DNA of 64,000 bases from Streptomyces eurocidicus (GCF_002891295.1 NZ_LGUI01000003.1:558001-622000), one strand, 5' to 3'. Shown: positions 52,236-61,145, counted from the first letter of the stretch. Translations and numbers: made by a program. The notes: a model not told the origin generated them from the sequence alone.

Positions 52236-52370
52236 ATGCTATTGACGCGAAAGTACAGGCCGATGAGCTGGTCAGCACGGCTCGACGAGACGCCGCGCGC
52301 GCTCGCCCGGACCGCTGCCTCCCGTGCCCCCCGCGCCGCCACGCGGCCCTGCCGGGGCAGCCGACCATGA
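52236..52370 (+). CDS. Possible small ORF coupled to the PP2C gene
   Basis: A 44-codon frame from ATG 52236, with AGGGGG six bases upstream, gives a basic peptide (MLLTRKYRPMSWSARLDE... ending in an Arg-rich stretch). Its TGA overlaps the PP2C ATG as ATGA. The PP2C gene itself has no strong SD at 52367, so translation through this ORF could be what starts it. Codon bias is only partly typical. It may be a coupling leader rather than a functional protein. Confidence 0.4.
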   Translation: MLLTRKYRPMSWSARLDETPRALARTAASRAPRAATRPCRGSRP

Positions 52371-53947
52371 CCACGCCCCACCTGCCGAAAGTGGCCGGAA
52401 TCAACCCTCCGCTGGCCGCGCCCTCCCACACTCCGCCCTCCTCCGCCACCTCCTCCCCCACCGATCCCGAGGACTCCGCCGGATCCGCCGACCCCAGCGG
52501 GAACACCGGCCCGGAGGGCCCCACGGACTCCTCGGGCCCGGCCGGCACCTCCGGACCCACGGACCCCATGGACCGGTCCGGAGCAGACGGGTCCGGTTCC
52601 CCCGCCGCACACCCGGCGCCGGGTGCCCTCGTGCTGGACCGCCTGGCGGGCTGGATCTCGGACCTCACCACCCTCCAGGAGCTGACCGAACGGCTCACCC
52701 GCACCGGCACCCTGGACGACGCGCTGCACGAGGTGCTGCGGGCCGGCGCCGCCCTGGTCGGCGCCCGCCGGGGCCTGGTCACCCTCCACCCCGCGCGGGG
52801 GCCCGGCCACGAGCACCCGGTCACCGTCGGGCTCGGGCTCGGCCGCGCCGACCTCGGCCACATCGAGACCATCCCGCCCGCGCCGGCCGGCCCGCACGGC
52901 CGGCTCTTCGGCGGCCTCCCCCCGCTCGGCTCCCGCGCCGGCACCGCCCACCCCGACATCGCGGCCGACGAGACCCTCGACCCCCGCCACCGCGAGGTCG
53001 CGGCCCGGCTCGGCTACGGCGCCAGCTACGCCGTACCGCTGGAGGCGGACGCCCGGGCCGGGACCACCGGCCGGCTGGGCGCGGCCGTCTGGCTCTACGA
53101 CGAGCCGGCCGAGCCCACCGACCGGCAGCGGCACCTGATCGGCCTCTACCGCGACCACGCCACGGAGCACCTCGCCCGCCTCCTGGAGCTCGCCGAGGCC
53201 CGCGAGACGGTCGCCACCCTCCATGAGGAGCTGCTGCCCAGCAGGCTGCCCCGGATCCCCGGGGTCCGGCTGGCGGTCCGCCACCGCGGCGGGCCGGCGG
53301 GCGGCGGCGACTGGTACGACGCGCTGCCGCTGCCCGAGGGCGCGCTCGGCCTGGCCGTCGGCGGAGTGACGGGCTCCGGGCCCAGCGCGGTCGCCGCGAT
53401 GGGCCGGCTGCGGGCCTCCCTGCGCGCGTACGCCGTCATGGAGGGCGAGGACCCGGTGGCGGTCCTCTCCGATCTGGAGCTCCTGCTGCGGCTCACCGAG
53501 CCCGCCCGCTCGGCTACCGCCCTCTTCGCGTACTGCGAGCCCGCCGAGCGCCGGGTGGTCCTGGCGGGCGCCGGGCACTGCCCGCCGCTGATCATCGGCG
53601 AGCACCGCGCCGAGTACGTGGAGACCTCGCTGTCCGCGCCGCTGGGCATGCTCGCCTGCTGGGAGGCGCCCAGCGTGGAGGTCGAGGCGGCGCCCGGCGA
53701 GACGCTGCTCCTCTACAGCGACGGGCTGCTGCACCGCACCGGCGACGCCATGGACTGCGGCTTCGCCCGGCTGCACCGGGCGGCGGCGAGCGTCCCCAGG
53801 GCCGCGCTGCGGGACCCGGACGCCGTCGTGGACCACATCCTGCGGGCCGTACTGCCGGACGGCGAGGACGGCGCCGGGGACCGCCCCGGGAGCGGCGGCG
53901 CCACCGGGGGCGAGGACGTCATCCTGCTCGCCGCCCGGTTCGACTGA
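52367..53947 (+). CDS. GAF-SpoIIE phosphatase homologue with altered metal site
   Basis: A 526-residue protein. A Ser/Pro/Gly-rich, disordered N terminus (1-85) precedes a GAF domain (about 90-270) and a SpoIIE/PP2C domain (about 285-526). GGDWYDALPL and YSDGLL are kept, but the metal-binding GDVxGHG motif reads GGVTGSG, losing its Asp and His, and the last motif is EDVILL. Phosphatase activity is therefore doubtful; it may sense or bind a switch protein instead. Compare the intact phosphatase at 40785. Confidence 0.88.
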   Translation: MTTPHLPKVAGINPPLAAPSHTPPSSATSSPTDPEDSAGSADPSGNTGPEGPTDSSGPAGTSGPTDPMDRSGADGSGSPAAHPAPGALVLDRLAGWISDLTTLQELTERLTRTGTLDDALHEVLRAGAALVGARRGLVTLHPARGPGHEHPVTVGLGLGRADLGHIETIPPAPAGPHGRLFGGLPPLGSRAGTAHPDIAADETLDPRHREVAARLGYGASYAVPLEADARAGTTGRLGAAVWLYDEPAEPTDRQRHLIGLYRDHATEHLARLLELAEARETVATLHEELLPSRLPRIPGVRLAVRHRGGPAGGGDWYDALPLPEGALGLAVGGVTGSGPSAVAAMGRLRASLRAYAVMEGEDPVAVLSDLELLLRLTEPARSATALFAYCEPAERRVVLAGAGHCPPLIIGEHRAEYVETSLSAPLGMLACWEAPSVEVEAAPGETLLLYSDGLLHRTGDAMDCGFARLHRAAASVPRAALRDPDAVVDHILRAVLPDGEDGAGDRPGSGGATGGEDVILLAARFD

Positions 53948-54074
53948 GCCCGGCGGGGCATCCGGCCCGGACGGGAAGGGCGGCCGGGCCGGCACCGGGC
54001 CGTGTCCACAGCCTTCTCCGTCGCTTTTCCTCGCACATACGATGGAAAGCGGCCCCGTCCGAGGAGGAAACGCA

Positions 54075-55532
54075 GTGACCGAGCAGCCCGCGCCCGAGAA
54101 CCCCGAAGGTGACGAGCCGATCAAGCAGCGGAAGAACGGCCTCTACCCGGCCGTCTCCGACGAGCTTGCCGCCAGTATGAAGTCGGGCTGGGCCGACACC
54201 GAGCTGCGCGACCTGCAGCCCATCGCCCAGGCCGCCGAGACCGCCCGCCGCCGCGCCGACCTCTCCGCCCGCTTCCCCGGCGAGCGCCTGGTCATCCCCG
54301 CGGGCAATCTGAAGACCCGCTCCAACGACACGGAGTACGCCTTCCGCGCGTCCACGGAGTACGTCTACCTCACCGGCGACCAGACCCAGGACGGCGTCCT
54401 CGTCCTGGAGCCGGCCGGGGCCGAGGGCCACCGGGCGACCCTCTACCTGCTGCCGCGCTCGAACCGCGAGAACGGCGAGTTCTGGCTCGACGGCATGGGC
54501 GAGCTGTGGGTCGGCCGCCGGCACAGCCTCACCGAGGCCGAGCGGCTCTACGGCGTGCCGTGCGCGGACGTCCGCGAGCTCGCCGACGCCCTGCGCGAGG
54601 CCACCGGCCCCGTGCGCGCCGTCCGCGGCCACGACGCGGGCGTCGAGGCCGCGCTGACCGACAAGGTCACCGCCGAGCGCGACGAGGAGCTGCGGGTCTT
54701 CGTCAGCGAGCAGCGGCTGGTGAAGGACGCCTTCGAGATCGCCGAGCTCCAGAAGGCCGTCGACTCGACGGTCCGCGGCTTCGAGGACGTCGTGAAGGTC
54801 CTCGACAAGGCCGAGGCCACCTCGGAGCGCTACATCGAGGGCACCTTCTTCCTGCGCGCCCGCGTCGAGGGCAACGACATCGGCTACGGCTCCATCTGCG
54901 CCGCCGGCCCGCACGCCACCACCCTGCACTGGGTGCGCAACGACGGCCCGGTCCGCTCCGGCGAGCTGCTGCTGCTGGACGCGGGCGTGGAGACCCACAC
55001 CCTCTACACCGCGGACGTCACCCGCACGCTGCCGATCAACGGCACGTACACCGAGCTCCAGCGCAAGATCTACGACGCGGTGTACGAGGCCCAGGAGGCC
55101 GGCATCGCGGCGGTGCGGCCGGGCGCGAAGTACCGCGACTTCCACGACGCCGCCCAGCGCGTCCTCGCCGAGAAGCTCGTCGAGTGGGGCCTGGTCGAGG
55201 GCCCGGTCGAGCGCGTCCTGGAGCTCGGCCTCCAGCGCCGCTGGACCCTGCACGGCACCGGCCACATGCTGGGCCTGGACGTCCACGACTGCGCCGTGGC
55301 CCGTACGGAGACGTACGTCGACGGCGTCCTGGAGCCGGGCATGGTGCTGACCGTCGAGCCCGGGCTGTACTTCCAGGCCGACGACACCACCGTGCCGGAG
55401 GAGTACCGGGGCATCGGCGTCCGGATCGAGGACGACATCCTCGTCACCGAGGACGGCAACCGGAACCTCTCCGCCGGGCTGCCGCGCACGTCCGCGGACG
55501 TGGAGACGTGGATGGCCGGCCTCAAGGGCTGA
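54075..55532 (+). CDS. pepP: Xaa-Pro aminopeptidase (aminopeptidase P)
   Basis: A 485-residue M24B metallopeptidase. GTG 54075 has GAGGAGGAAA upstream. The N-terminal creatinase-like domain carries FRASTEYVYLTGDQTQDGVL. The catalytic pita-bread domain shows the dinuclear metal ligands: Asp in LLLLDAGVE, Asp in YTADVTRTLP, His in HGTGHMLGLDVHD, Glu in TVEPGLYF and Glu in RIEDDIL. It removes N-terminal residues preceding proline in the cytosol. Full length and typical of Streptomyces PepP. Confidence 0.96.
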   Translation: MTEQPAPENPEGDEPIKQRKNGLYPAVSDELAASMKSGWADTELRDLQPIAQAAETARRRADLSARFPGERLVIPAGNLKTRSNDTEYAFRASTEYVYLTGDQTQDGVLVLEPAGAEGHRATLYLLPRSNRENGEFWLDGMGELWVGRRHSLTEAERLYGVPCADVRELADALREATGPVRAVRGHDAGVEAALTDKVTAERDEELRVFVSEQRLVKDAFEIAELQKAVDSTVRGFEDVVKVLDKAEATSERYIEGTFFLRARVEGNDIGYGSICAAGPHATTLHWVRNDGPVRSGELLLLDAGVETHTLYTADVTRTLPINGTYTELQRKIYDAVYEAQEAGIAAVRPGAKYRDFHDAAQRVLAEKLVEWGLVEGPVERVLELGLQRRWTLHGTGHMLGLDVHDCAVARTETYVDGVLEPGMVLTVEPGLYFQADDTTVPEEYRGIGVRIEDDILVTEDGNRNLSAGLPRTSADVETWMAGLKG

Positions 55533-55583
55533 TCCCCGTGCCCGTCGCGCCGCGGCCCGTCTCCGTACGGGTCGCGGCGCGGC

Positions 55584-56345
55584 TCACCGGGTGGTGTAGC
55601 CGCCGTTGATGAAGAGCGTCTGGCCGTTGAGCCACCAGCCGTCCGTGAGCAGGAACTTCACATACGGCGCGATGTCCTCGATCTTCGTGAGGTCGCCGTT
55701 CATGGCCGACGACTTGTGGTACGCGATCGAGTCGTCCGTCTCCGCCGGGTAGAAGAACCCGGTGTCCATCGGGCCCGGGGCGATGTTGTTGACGGAGATG
55801 TTCCGGCCGAACAGCTCCTTGGACAGCGCCCGGGTGAAGTGCTCGACGGGCGCCTTGCTGCCGGCGTAGACGGAGTACAGGCCGGTGTAGGCGGCGAGCA
55901 GCGAGGTCACGATGGTGACGATCTTCCCGCCGTCCTGCACACGCTTCGCGGCCTCCCGCATCATGAAGTACGCCGCCTTGCAGTTGACGGCGAACATTTT
56001 GTCGAACTCCTCCTCGGACGTCTCGGTCATCGGCTTCTTGATGACCATGCCCGCGGTGTTCACCACGCAGTCGACCTTGCCGAACGCCGCGACGGCGGCG
56101 TCGAACAGCCCCTCGATCCCGGGCACCTTCGTCAGGTCCGCACCGTGGACGATCGCCTTGCCGCCGGCCGCCTCGACCTCGGCGGCGGTCTTCTCCGCGC
56201 CGTCCTTGGAGGAGGGGCTGTTGTAGTGGACGACGACCTTGGCGCCCTCGGGGGCGACCTCCTTGGCGATGAGGCTGCCGAGATTCCGCGAGGCGCCGCC
56301 GATGACGACGACCTTGTCCTTGAGGGTGTGGCTGGGGGTGGGCAC
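55584..56345 (-). CDS. Short-chain dehydrogenase/reductase
   Basis: A 253-residue classical SDR. NAD(P) motif GGASRNLG at 17-24 (Asn for the usual Gly/Ile), NTAG (VVNTAGMV), catalytic Ser in IVTSLL and Y-x3-K in YAGSK, then APGPMDTGFF and a C-terminal INGGYTT. The variant RNLG glycine motif and HYNSPSSK loop resemble 3-oxoacyl-ACP reductase-like fungal/actinobacterial SDRs using NADP. Substrate unknown. Lies alone downstream of a long palindrome. Confidence 0.9.
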   Translation of the reverse strand: MPTPSHTLKDKVVVIGGASRNLGSLIAKEVAPEGAKVVVHYNSPSSKDGAEKTAAEVEAAGGKAIVHGADLTKVPGIEGLFDAAVAAFGKVDCVVNTAGMVIKKPMTETSEEEFDKMFAVNCKAAYFMMREAAKRVQDGGKIVTIVTSLLAAYTGLYSVYAGSKAPVEHFTRALSKELFGRNISVNNIAPGPMDTGFFYPAETDDSIAYHKSSAMNGDLTKIEDIAPYVKFLLTDGWWLNGQTLFINGGYTTR

Positions 56346-56480
56346 GGGTGTCTCCCGGGGCGTGGGGGTGCGGTGGTGCCCACGCTAGGAGCGGGGGTGC
56401 GGGGGCGCCTGTGGGAGGCGGCCACATGGGTGTGTGCGGCGGCTCGGGCGGAGCTTTCCCCTACCCGCCCCTTCCCGAAT

Positions 56481-56531
56481 GTCCTCAATCGCCGGACGGG
56501 CTGAAAATCAGCCCGTCCGGCGATTGAGGAC
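56481..56531. repeat. Dispersed palindrome, copy A (24-bp perfect stem)
   Basis: A perfect 24-bp inverted repeat with a 3-base loop, core CCGGACGGGCTGA/TCAGCCCGTCCGG, flanked by a GTCCTCAATCG/CGATTGAGGAC extension. The left flank (minus reading: gggaaggggcgggtagggg) recurs next to copy B at 60329. It lies downstream of the response regulator stop, so it also serves as a strong terminator. Confidence 0.9.
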
Positions 56532-56560
56532 CGGGGCCCGGGGCGGAGCCCCGGAAAGCG

Positions 56561-57214
56561 CTACGTCCCCAGGCCCGCGTCCCGCGCCAGCAGCGCCGCC
56601 TGCACCCGGTTCTCGCACTCCAGTTTCGCCAGGATCCGGCTCACATACGTCTTCACCGTCGCCTCGCTCATATGGATCCGCCGCCCCGCGTCCGCGTTGG
56701 ACAGACCCTCGCCCAGCAGTGCCAGGACCTCCCGCTCGCGCTCGCTGAGGGCGGCCACCCGGGCCCGGGCGCGGGTGGCCCGGCCGGTGTCCGGGGCGTG
56801 CACCAGGGAGTCCGCGACGTGCCGGGTCGCGGCGGGCGACAGATAGGCGTCGCCCGCGGCCGCCGCGCGGACGGCGCCGATCAGCTCGCCCGGCGCCGAG
56901 TCCTTGAGCAGGAAGCCGGCCCCGCCCTGCCGGAGGGCCCGCAGGACGTTCTCGCGCTCGCCGAAGGTCGTCAGGATCAGCGCCCGTACGCCGGGGGCCG
57001 TCCGGCCGATCTCGGCGAGGGCGTCGAGCCCGTCCATCACCGGCATCCGGATGTCGAGCAGCGCCACGTCGACCAGGTGGCGGCGGGCCAGCTCGACGGC
57101 CTCCCGCCCGTCCGGCGCCTCCGCGACGACCTCGATGTCGTCGGCCGACGTGAGGATCATCCGGATGCCCGCCCGGATGAGGGGCTCGTCATCGGCGATG
57201 AGGACACGGATCAC
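56561..57214 (-). CDS. NarL/LuxR-type response regulator
   Basis: A 217-residue regulator. The receiver domain has acidic D8-D9, phosphoacceptor D54 (ALLDIRMP) and a conserved Lys (LLKDS). The LuxR HTH is at about 150-210 (LSEREREVLALLGEGLSNADAGRRIHMSEATVKTYVSRIL). GTG 57214. It lies 16 bp after the histidine kinase stop on the same strand and is its obvious partner. Output genes unknown; no target site was identified. Confidence 0.94.
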   Translation of the reverse strand: MIRVLIADDEPLIRAGIRMILTSADDIEVVAEAPDGREAVELARRHLVDVALLDIRMPVMDGLDALAEIGRTAPGVRALILTTFGERENVLRALRQGGAGFLLKDSAPGELIGAVRAAAAGDAYLSPAATRHVADSLVHAPDTGRATRARARVAALSEREREVLALLGEGLSNADAGRRIHMSEATVKTYVSRILAKLECENRVQAALLARDAGLGT

Positions 57215-57230
57215 CAGGTCTCCCGGTCAT

Positions 57231-58931
57231 TCAATTCTTGACGTGGAACTCACGCTTCTCGGCCAGTTTCCCGTCCTTGAAGCAGAACCGGTAAACGGTA
57301 TCCGTGTTCAGGTCGTCCGTGCTGTCGGTGGACAGCAGGGCCAGGCACTTCATGCCCTGCGGGTCGTCCGGCAGCTTCCTCGTCACCTCGGAGGCGATGA
57401 AGGACTTGCCCGACGGCAGCCTGTCGCGCACCTCCGCCTCGGTCTCGCCGACCCGCACCGAGTTGTAGACCCTCGGGTCGACCATCGTCTTGTCGACCTC
57501 CTCGACCAGCTTGCCCAGGCCGAGGACGGCGACCACCACAAGTCCCACCAGGACGACCAGGATGACGCCGCAGCCGATCAGACAGCCGTTCCTCTTCTTG
57601 TCGCTCACGATGTTCCCGAACTCCTCGCGCGGTTCCGACCAGTCGATGACCGGTCCACCGTCGCCCGGCGGGACGCCCGGGAGCTGCCGCCGGAAGTCGT
57701 CGGACGGCTCGACGAAGGTCGCCTCGTGGGCCTCCTTGGTCTCGTACGGGATCACCCCGGCGAGCCGGAAGCCGCCCTCGACCGGGCCGGCGTGCACCAT
57801 GCCGCCGACCAGCCGGGCCCGCTCCCGCAGCCCGGTCAGGCCCTGGCCGCCGCTGACCGGCGGGGACCACTCGCCGGTGGAGTCCGGGACGGCGCCGTTC
57901 GCGACCTCCACGACCAGCGCGTCGGGCTCGTAGCGCAGGCTCACGGCGATCCGGGCGCCGGGCGCGTGCTTGTAGGCGTTCGTCAGCCCTTCCTGGGCGA
58001 TGCGGTAAGCGGCGTGGTCGGCGGTCGGGGCCAGCCGGCGGGGCTCGCCCGTCCGCTCGAAGGTGACCTTGGCGCCGGCGGCCACCGCCGACTCGACGAG
58101 GCCCTCGATCCCGGCCACGGCACGGGACACGGGCTCGCGCTCCTCGGCGACGCCGGGGTCCTTGAGGATGCCGACGACCTCGCGCAGCTCGTGCATCGCG
58201 GACACCGACGCCTCGCGCAGCACCCCCACGGCCTCCCGCTGCCGCCCGGTCAGCTCCGGGTCGACCTCCAGGGCCCCGGTGTGCACGCTGATCAGGGCCA
58301 GCTGGTGACCGAGGCTGTCGTGCATGTCGTGGGCGATGCGCTGGCGCTCGCGCAGCCGCGCCTGCCCGGCGATCATCTGGCGCTCGCGGAGCAGCTGGGC
58401 GTTGCGCTCCCGCAGGGTCTGCAACAGGGTGCGGCGCTGGGTCCAGTAGCGGCTGGTGATGCCGGGGACCACCGAGGACACCAGGAAGAGCAGCGCTCCT
58501 ATGGTGAGGACCAGGACGAACGACTGGCGGACCTGCGACAGCCCGATGGCCAGGTCCACGACGAAAGCCGCGCAGAACGTCAGCAGCGCCCGCACCACCC
58601 CGTCGATCCGGCGGCCGGCCGACCAGCTGGCCAGGACGAGGATCATCATCCCGCCGCCGCTCAGCGAGGACAGGGCGGCCGCGGCGATCAGCACGGTGCC
58701 GGGCAGGGCCCTGCGCACCAGGGAGAGCAGGACGACTCCGGCGGTCACCGACGCGATGCGCAGGGGATCGCTGTCGCTGAGCCATTCGGTACCCGCGGCG
58801 AGCACGGCGAGGCAGAGGGCCAGCGCGCACTCCCCGGCCAGCCGCCGCCGCGTCCACTGCCCGGGGTCCACCAGCCGCCGCCACAGGCCACGGGCCCACG
58901 TTCTCGCCTCAGCCCACGATGTCGCCTTCAT
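57231..58931 (-). CDS. HisKA_3 sensor kinase with extra C-terminal TM and outer domain
   Basis: A 566-residue protein. Five or so N-terminal TM helices (about 32-155) precede a dimerisation helix with phospho-His 204 (IAHDMHDSLGHQL) and a HATPase domain (N box AQEGLTNAYKHA, G box GGQGLTGLRERARL). Uniquely, a linker (about 385-445) leads to a further TM helix (about 449-473) and a ~90-residue C-terminal part (VYNSVRVGETEAEVRDRLPSG ... YRFCFKDGKLAEKREF) of SmpA/OmlA-like or lipoprotein-like look, expected outside the cell. This tail could be a gene fusion. Partner regulator downstream. Confidence 0.9.
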   Translation of the reverse strand: MKATSWAEARTWARGLWRRLVDPGQWTRRRLAGECALALCLAVLAAGTEWLSDSDPLRIASVTAGVVLLSLVRRALPGTVLIAAAALSSLSGGGMMILVLASWSAGRRIDGVVRALLTFCAAFVVDLAIGLSQVRQSFVLVLTIGALLFLVSSVVPGITSRYWTQRRTLLQTLRERNAQLLRERQMIAGQARLRERQRIAHDMHDSLGHQLALISVHTGALEVDPELTGRQREAVGVLREASVSAMHELREVVGILKDPGVAEEREPVSRAVAGIEGLVESAVAAGAKVTFERTGEPRRLAPTADHAAYRIAQEGLTNAYKHAPGARIAVSLRYEPDALVVEVANGAVPDSTGEWSPPVSGGQGLTGLRERARLVGGMVHAGPVEGGFRLAGVIPYETKEAHEATFVEPSDDFRRQLPGVPPGDGGPVIDWSEPREEFGNIVSDKKRNGCLIGCGVILVVLVGLVVVAVLGLGKLVEEVDKTMVDPRVYNSVRVGETEAEVRDRLPSGKSFIASEVTRKLPDDPQGMKCLALLSTDSTDDLNTDTVYRFCFKDGKLAEKREFHVKN

Positions 58932-59081
58932 GGCGGCAGCGTAGGCGGGGTTCCCGGTCCGGGTCGTGAGCCGAAGGTCTACGACCGCGGCGACGAAAGT
59001 CGCCCCGGGGCCCCGGGGGGAGGGGGCGCCGGGCAGGCCCCACCCGCCCGGCCCCCTGCTCCCCGGTTACTTGCCGGCGGT

Positions 59082-59264
59082 TTACTTGTCGGCGGTGAGG
59101 ACGCCCGCCTGGCCCCAGCTGTCGGCGGGGGTCTCGTGGATCCAGACCTGCACGGCGTCGGCCGGGATCTGGTAGGCGTCCACGAACGCGTCGGTGATGC
59201 GCTGGACGAGGTCCCGCTTGAGCTCGACGGTGCGGGGGCCCTGCTGAACGGTCACGATGGGCAT
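59082..59264 (-). CDS. 4-oxalocrotonate tautomerase family protein
   Basis: A 60-residue protein beginning MPIVTVQQGPR with catalytic Pro2 exposed after Met removal, and a basic Arg (about R11). ATG 59264 has GAGGAGG six bases upstream; the longer frame is rejected. The tail AVQVWIHETPADSWGQAG is typical of the family. It catalyses keto-enol tautomerisation of an unknown 2-oxoacid. It lies 115 bp from the LysR gene stop on the same strand and may be regulated by it. Confidence 0.92.
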   Translation of the reverse strand: MPIVTVQQGPRTVELKRDLVQRITDAFVDAYQIPADAVQVWIHETPADSWGQAGVLTADK

Positions 59265-59378
59265 GGGGTGCCTCCTCGGTCCACGGTCCGACCCGGCCGT
59301 TCCGGGTCGTTCACCGGTGTGACACCAGTCCATCGCGTCGGCGCCCCGGGACCTAGAAGCACTCGGACCACGCAGCGA

Positions 59379-60263
59379 TCACGAATCGTGATCGGCGCAG
59401 GCGGCGAGCAGCGCGCCGAGTGCGGCGGGCGGGGACGAGGGGTGCACGGCGAGCGCGGTCGGCAGGGACAGCCCCTCGCCGCGTACGGGCCGGAAGGCCA
59501 CCTTGCCCGTCCGCAGCTGCCGGGCGTGCGAGGCGTAGACCACGGTCCACATGGGCGAGGCGGCGCCGATCGCGGCCAGGGTGTTCTGCAGGCTGCTCGA
59601 CGGGGGGCCGGGCACGGGCGCGAAGCCGGCGTCCCGGCAGGCCGAGACGACCAGGTCGACCAGGGGCGGGTTGTTGCGCCGGTCGGTGAGCCGCAGCGGC
59701 AGCCCGGCCAGGTCCGCGAGGGCGACGTCGGGGGCCGAGGCCAGGGGGTGCCGGGCGGGCAGGGCCACCACGAGCTGGTCCTGCCACACGGGTATCAGCC
59801 GCACCCCGGGGTGCTCCTCGGGGGCGCGGACGAACGCGGCGTCCAGCCCGCCCGCGGCGACCTGGTCCAGGCGGGACCGGGCGGGGGCGGAGAGGAGCTC
59901 CACGCCCAGGTCCGGGGCGCGCCGGGCGAGCGACTCCAGCACCCGGTCCAGGTGGTCGCCGAGCCCGGTGCTGGTGCCCAGGCGGAGGGTGGCCCCGCGC
60001 GCCCCGGTCAGTTCGGCGGCGACGGCGCGCGCCCGCGCCTCGGCCGCGAGCACGGACCGGGCCTCGGGCAGGAAGCGCTCACCGGCGGGGGTGAGGCGGA
60101 CGTGGCGTGGTGAGCGGTCGAAGAACTCGACGCCCAGCTCCCGTTCGAGTCGGCGGACCTGCTGGCTCACGGCGGACTGCACGATGTGCAGCCGCTCGGC
60201 GGCCCGGCCGAAGTGCAGTTCCTCGGCGACGGTGACGAAATACCGGAGCTGACGCAGTTCCAC
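59379..60263 (-). CDS. LysR-family transcriptional regulator
   Basis: A 294-residue LTTR. The N-terminal winged HTH (1-65: MELRQLRYFVTVAEELHFGRAAERLHIVQSAVSQQVRRLE) is followed by a periplasmic-binding-like effector domain (about 90-294, LRLGTSTGLGDHLDRVL). GTG 60263. Effector unknown. Its upstream region carries dispersed palindrome copy B. Downstream on the same strand is the tautomerase gene, a possible target. Confidence 0.94.
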   Translation of the reverse strand: MELRQLRYFVTVAEELHFGRAAERLHIVQSAVSQQVRRLERELGVEFFDRSPRHVRLTPAGERFLPEARSVLAAEARARAVAAELTGARGATLRLGTSTGLGDHLDRVLESLARRAPDLGVELLSAPARSRLDQVAAGGLDAAFVRAPEEHPGVRLIPVWQDQLVVALPARHPLASAPDVALADLAGLPLRLTDRRNNPPLVDLVVSACRDAGFAPVPGPPSSSLQNTLAAIGAASPMWTVVYASHARQLRTGKVAFRPVRGEGLSLPTALAVHPSSPPAALGALLAACADHDS

Positions 60264-60328
60264 GGGTCCGACCAGCCTCTTCTCGGTGTCCAGGGAGCAC
60301 CGAGTATGCGCGGGGGCCGCCCCTTGAA

Positions 60329-60362
60329 GGCCCGACGGGCTGAAAAATCAGCCCGTCCGGCG
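60329..60362. repeat. Dispersed palindrome, copy B
   Basis: GCCCGACGGGCTGA and TCAGCCCGTCCGGC with a 4-base loop form a near-perfect stem. It is followed by GTTTGAGGAC and, at about 60421-60442, by gggaaggggcgggtagggga, the same arrangement as copy A (reverse complement). Such elements recur in Streptomyces intergenic DNA. Confidence 0.85.
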
Positions 60363-60470
60363 TTTGAGGACACCGCGCGTCAGCGCGGAACGGGGGTCTG
60401 GGGGCGCAGCCCCCGGTTCCGGGAAGGGGCGGGTAGGGGAGAAGCCCGCCGCAGGCGCCCCACCCGCCCT

Positions 60471-61145
60471 TCAAGCCCGCAGCAGCACCGAAGTCCGTAC
60501 GTACGGCCCCACCGTCCCGATCCGCCCCGTCGCCGTCGTGCCACGCGGCAACAGCCCGGCCGCCGTCTCGAACGCCAACCGCCCGTCCTCCAGAAACGCC
60601 ACCTCCACCTCGTGGAACGTCGGCGCCCGTGCCGGTTCCAGGGCCGAGAACGCCTTGTAGAACGCCTCCTTGGCCGAGAACACGGCGGTCAGCCGCGCGC
60701 CGCCCCCGGGGCCGGGCCCGAGCCGGGCGCGTTCGCGTTCGGTGCACACCAGGCCGGCGGCCGGGGTGCCGAGCCTGCCGGTCCGTTCGATGTCCACGCC
60801 GATGCCGAGGACGTCCTCGCGGACCGTGGCCAGGCACACCGCGACCGCGCCCTCGCAGTGGCTGATCGAGCCGCGCACCCCGGCGGGGAACCGCGGCCGG
60901 CGGCCGTCGCGCAGGACCGGTCCGGGCCGTCCCAGCAGCCGCAGCGCCTCGGCGGCGGCGTACCGGCCGGCCGTGAAGTCCCGGCGCCTGCCCGGCGAAC
61001 GGCCGGACAGCAGGTCGCGTTCCGCCGGGTGCAGCGCGTCCTCGGCCCCGTCGGCGCCCGCCCAGCGCAGCACGCCGACCGTCCCCTGGCCGGACACCGG
61101 GCGGGCCGGATGCGCCGACCGGGCCGGGCGGGGCGCCCGTCTCAC
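60471..61145 (-). CDS. 4'-Phosphopantetheinyl transferase (EntD/Npt type)
   Basis: A 224-residue PPTase. GTG 61145 overlaps the stop of the upstream LLM gene (GTGA); a much longer open frame upstream is its shadow. Motifs: GSISHCEGA, the Mg-binding GIGVDIE (D118, E120) and FSAKEAFYKA (K159, E160, K164). It would convert apo carrier proteins of PKS, NRPS or FAS to holo form using CoA. No carrier protein lies in the window, so it acts on partners elsewhere. Confidence 0.9.
   Translation of the reverse strand: MRRAPRPARSAHPARPVSGQGTVGVLRWAGADGAEDALHPAERDLLSGRSPGRRRDFTAGRYAAAEALRLLGRPGPVLRDGRRPRFPAGVRGSISHCEGAVAVCLATVREDVLGIGVDIERTGRLGTPAAGLVCTERERARLGPGPGGGARLTAVFSAKEAFYKAFSALEPARAPTFHEVEVAFLEDGRLAFETAAGLLPRGTTATGRIGTVGPYVRTSVLLRA

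Noticed and set aside
51616..52245. Plus-strand open frame of about 200 codons before the PP2C gene
   Set aside because: Biased composition, overlaps an equally long minus-strand frame, and lacks an SD. Codon pattern is non-coding.
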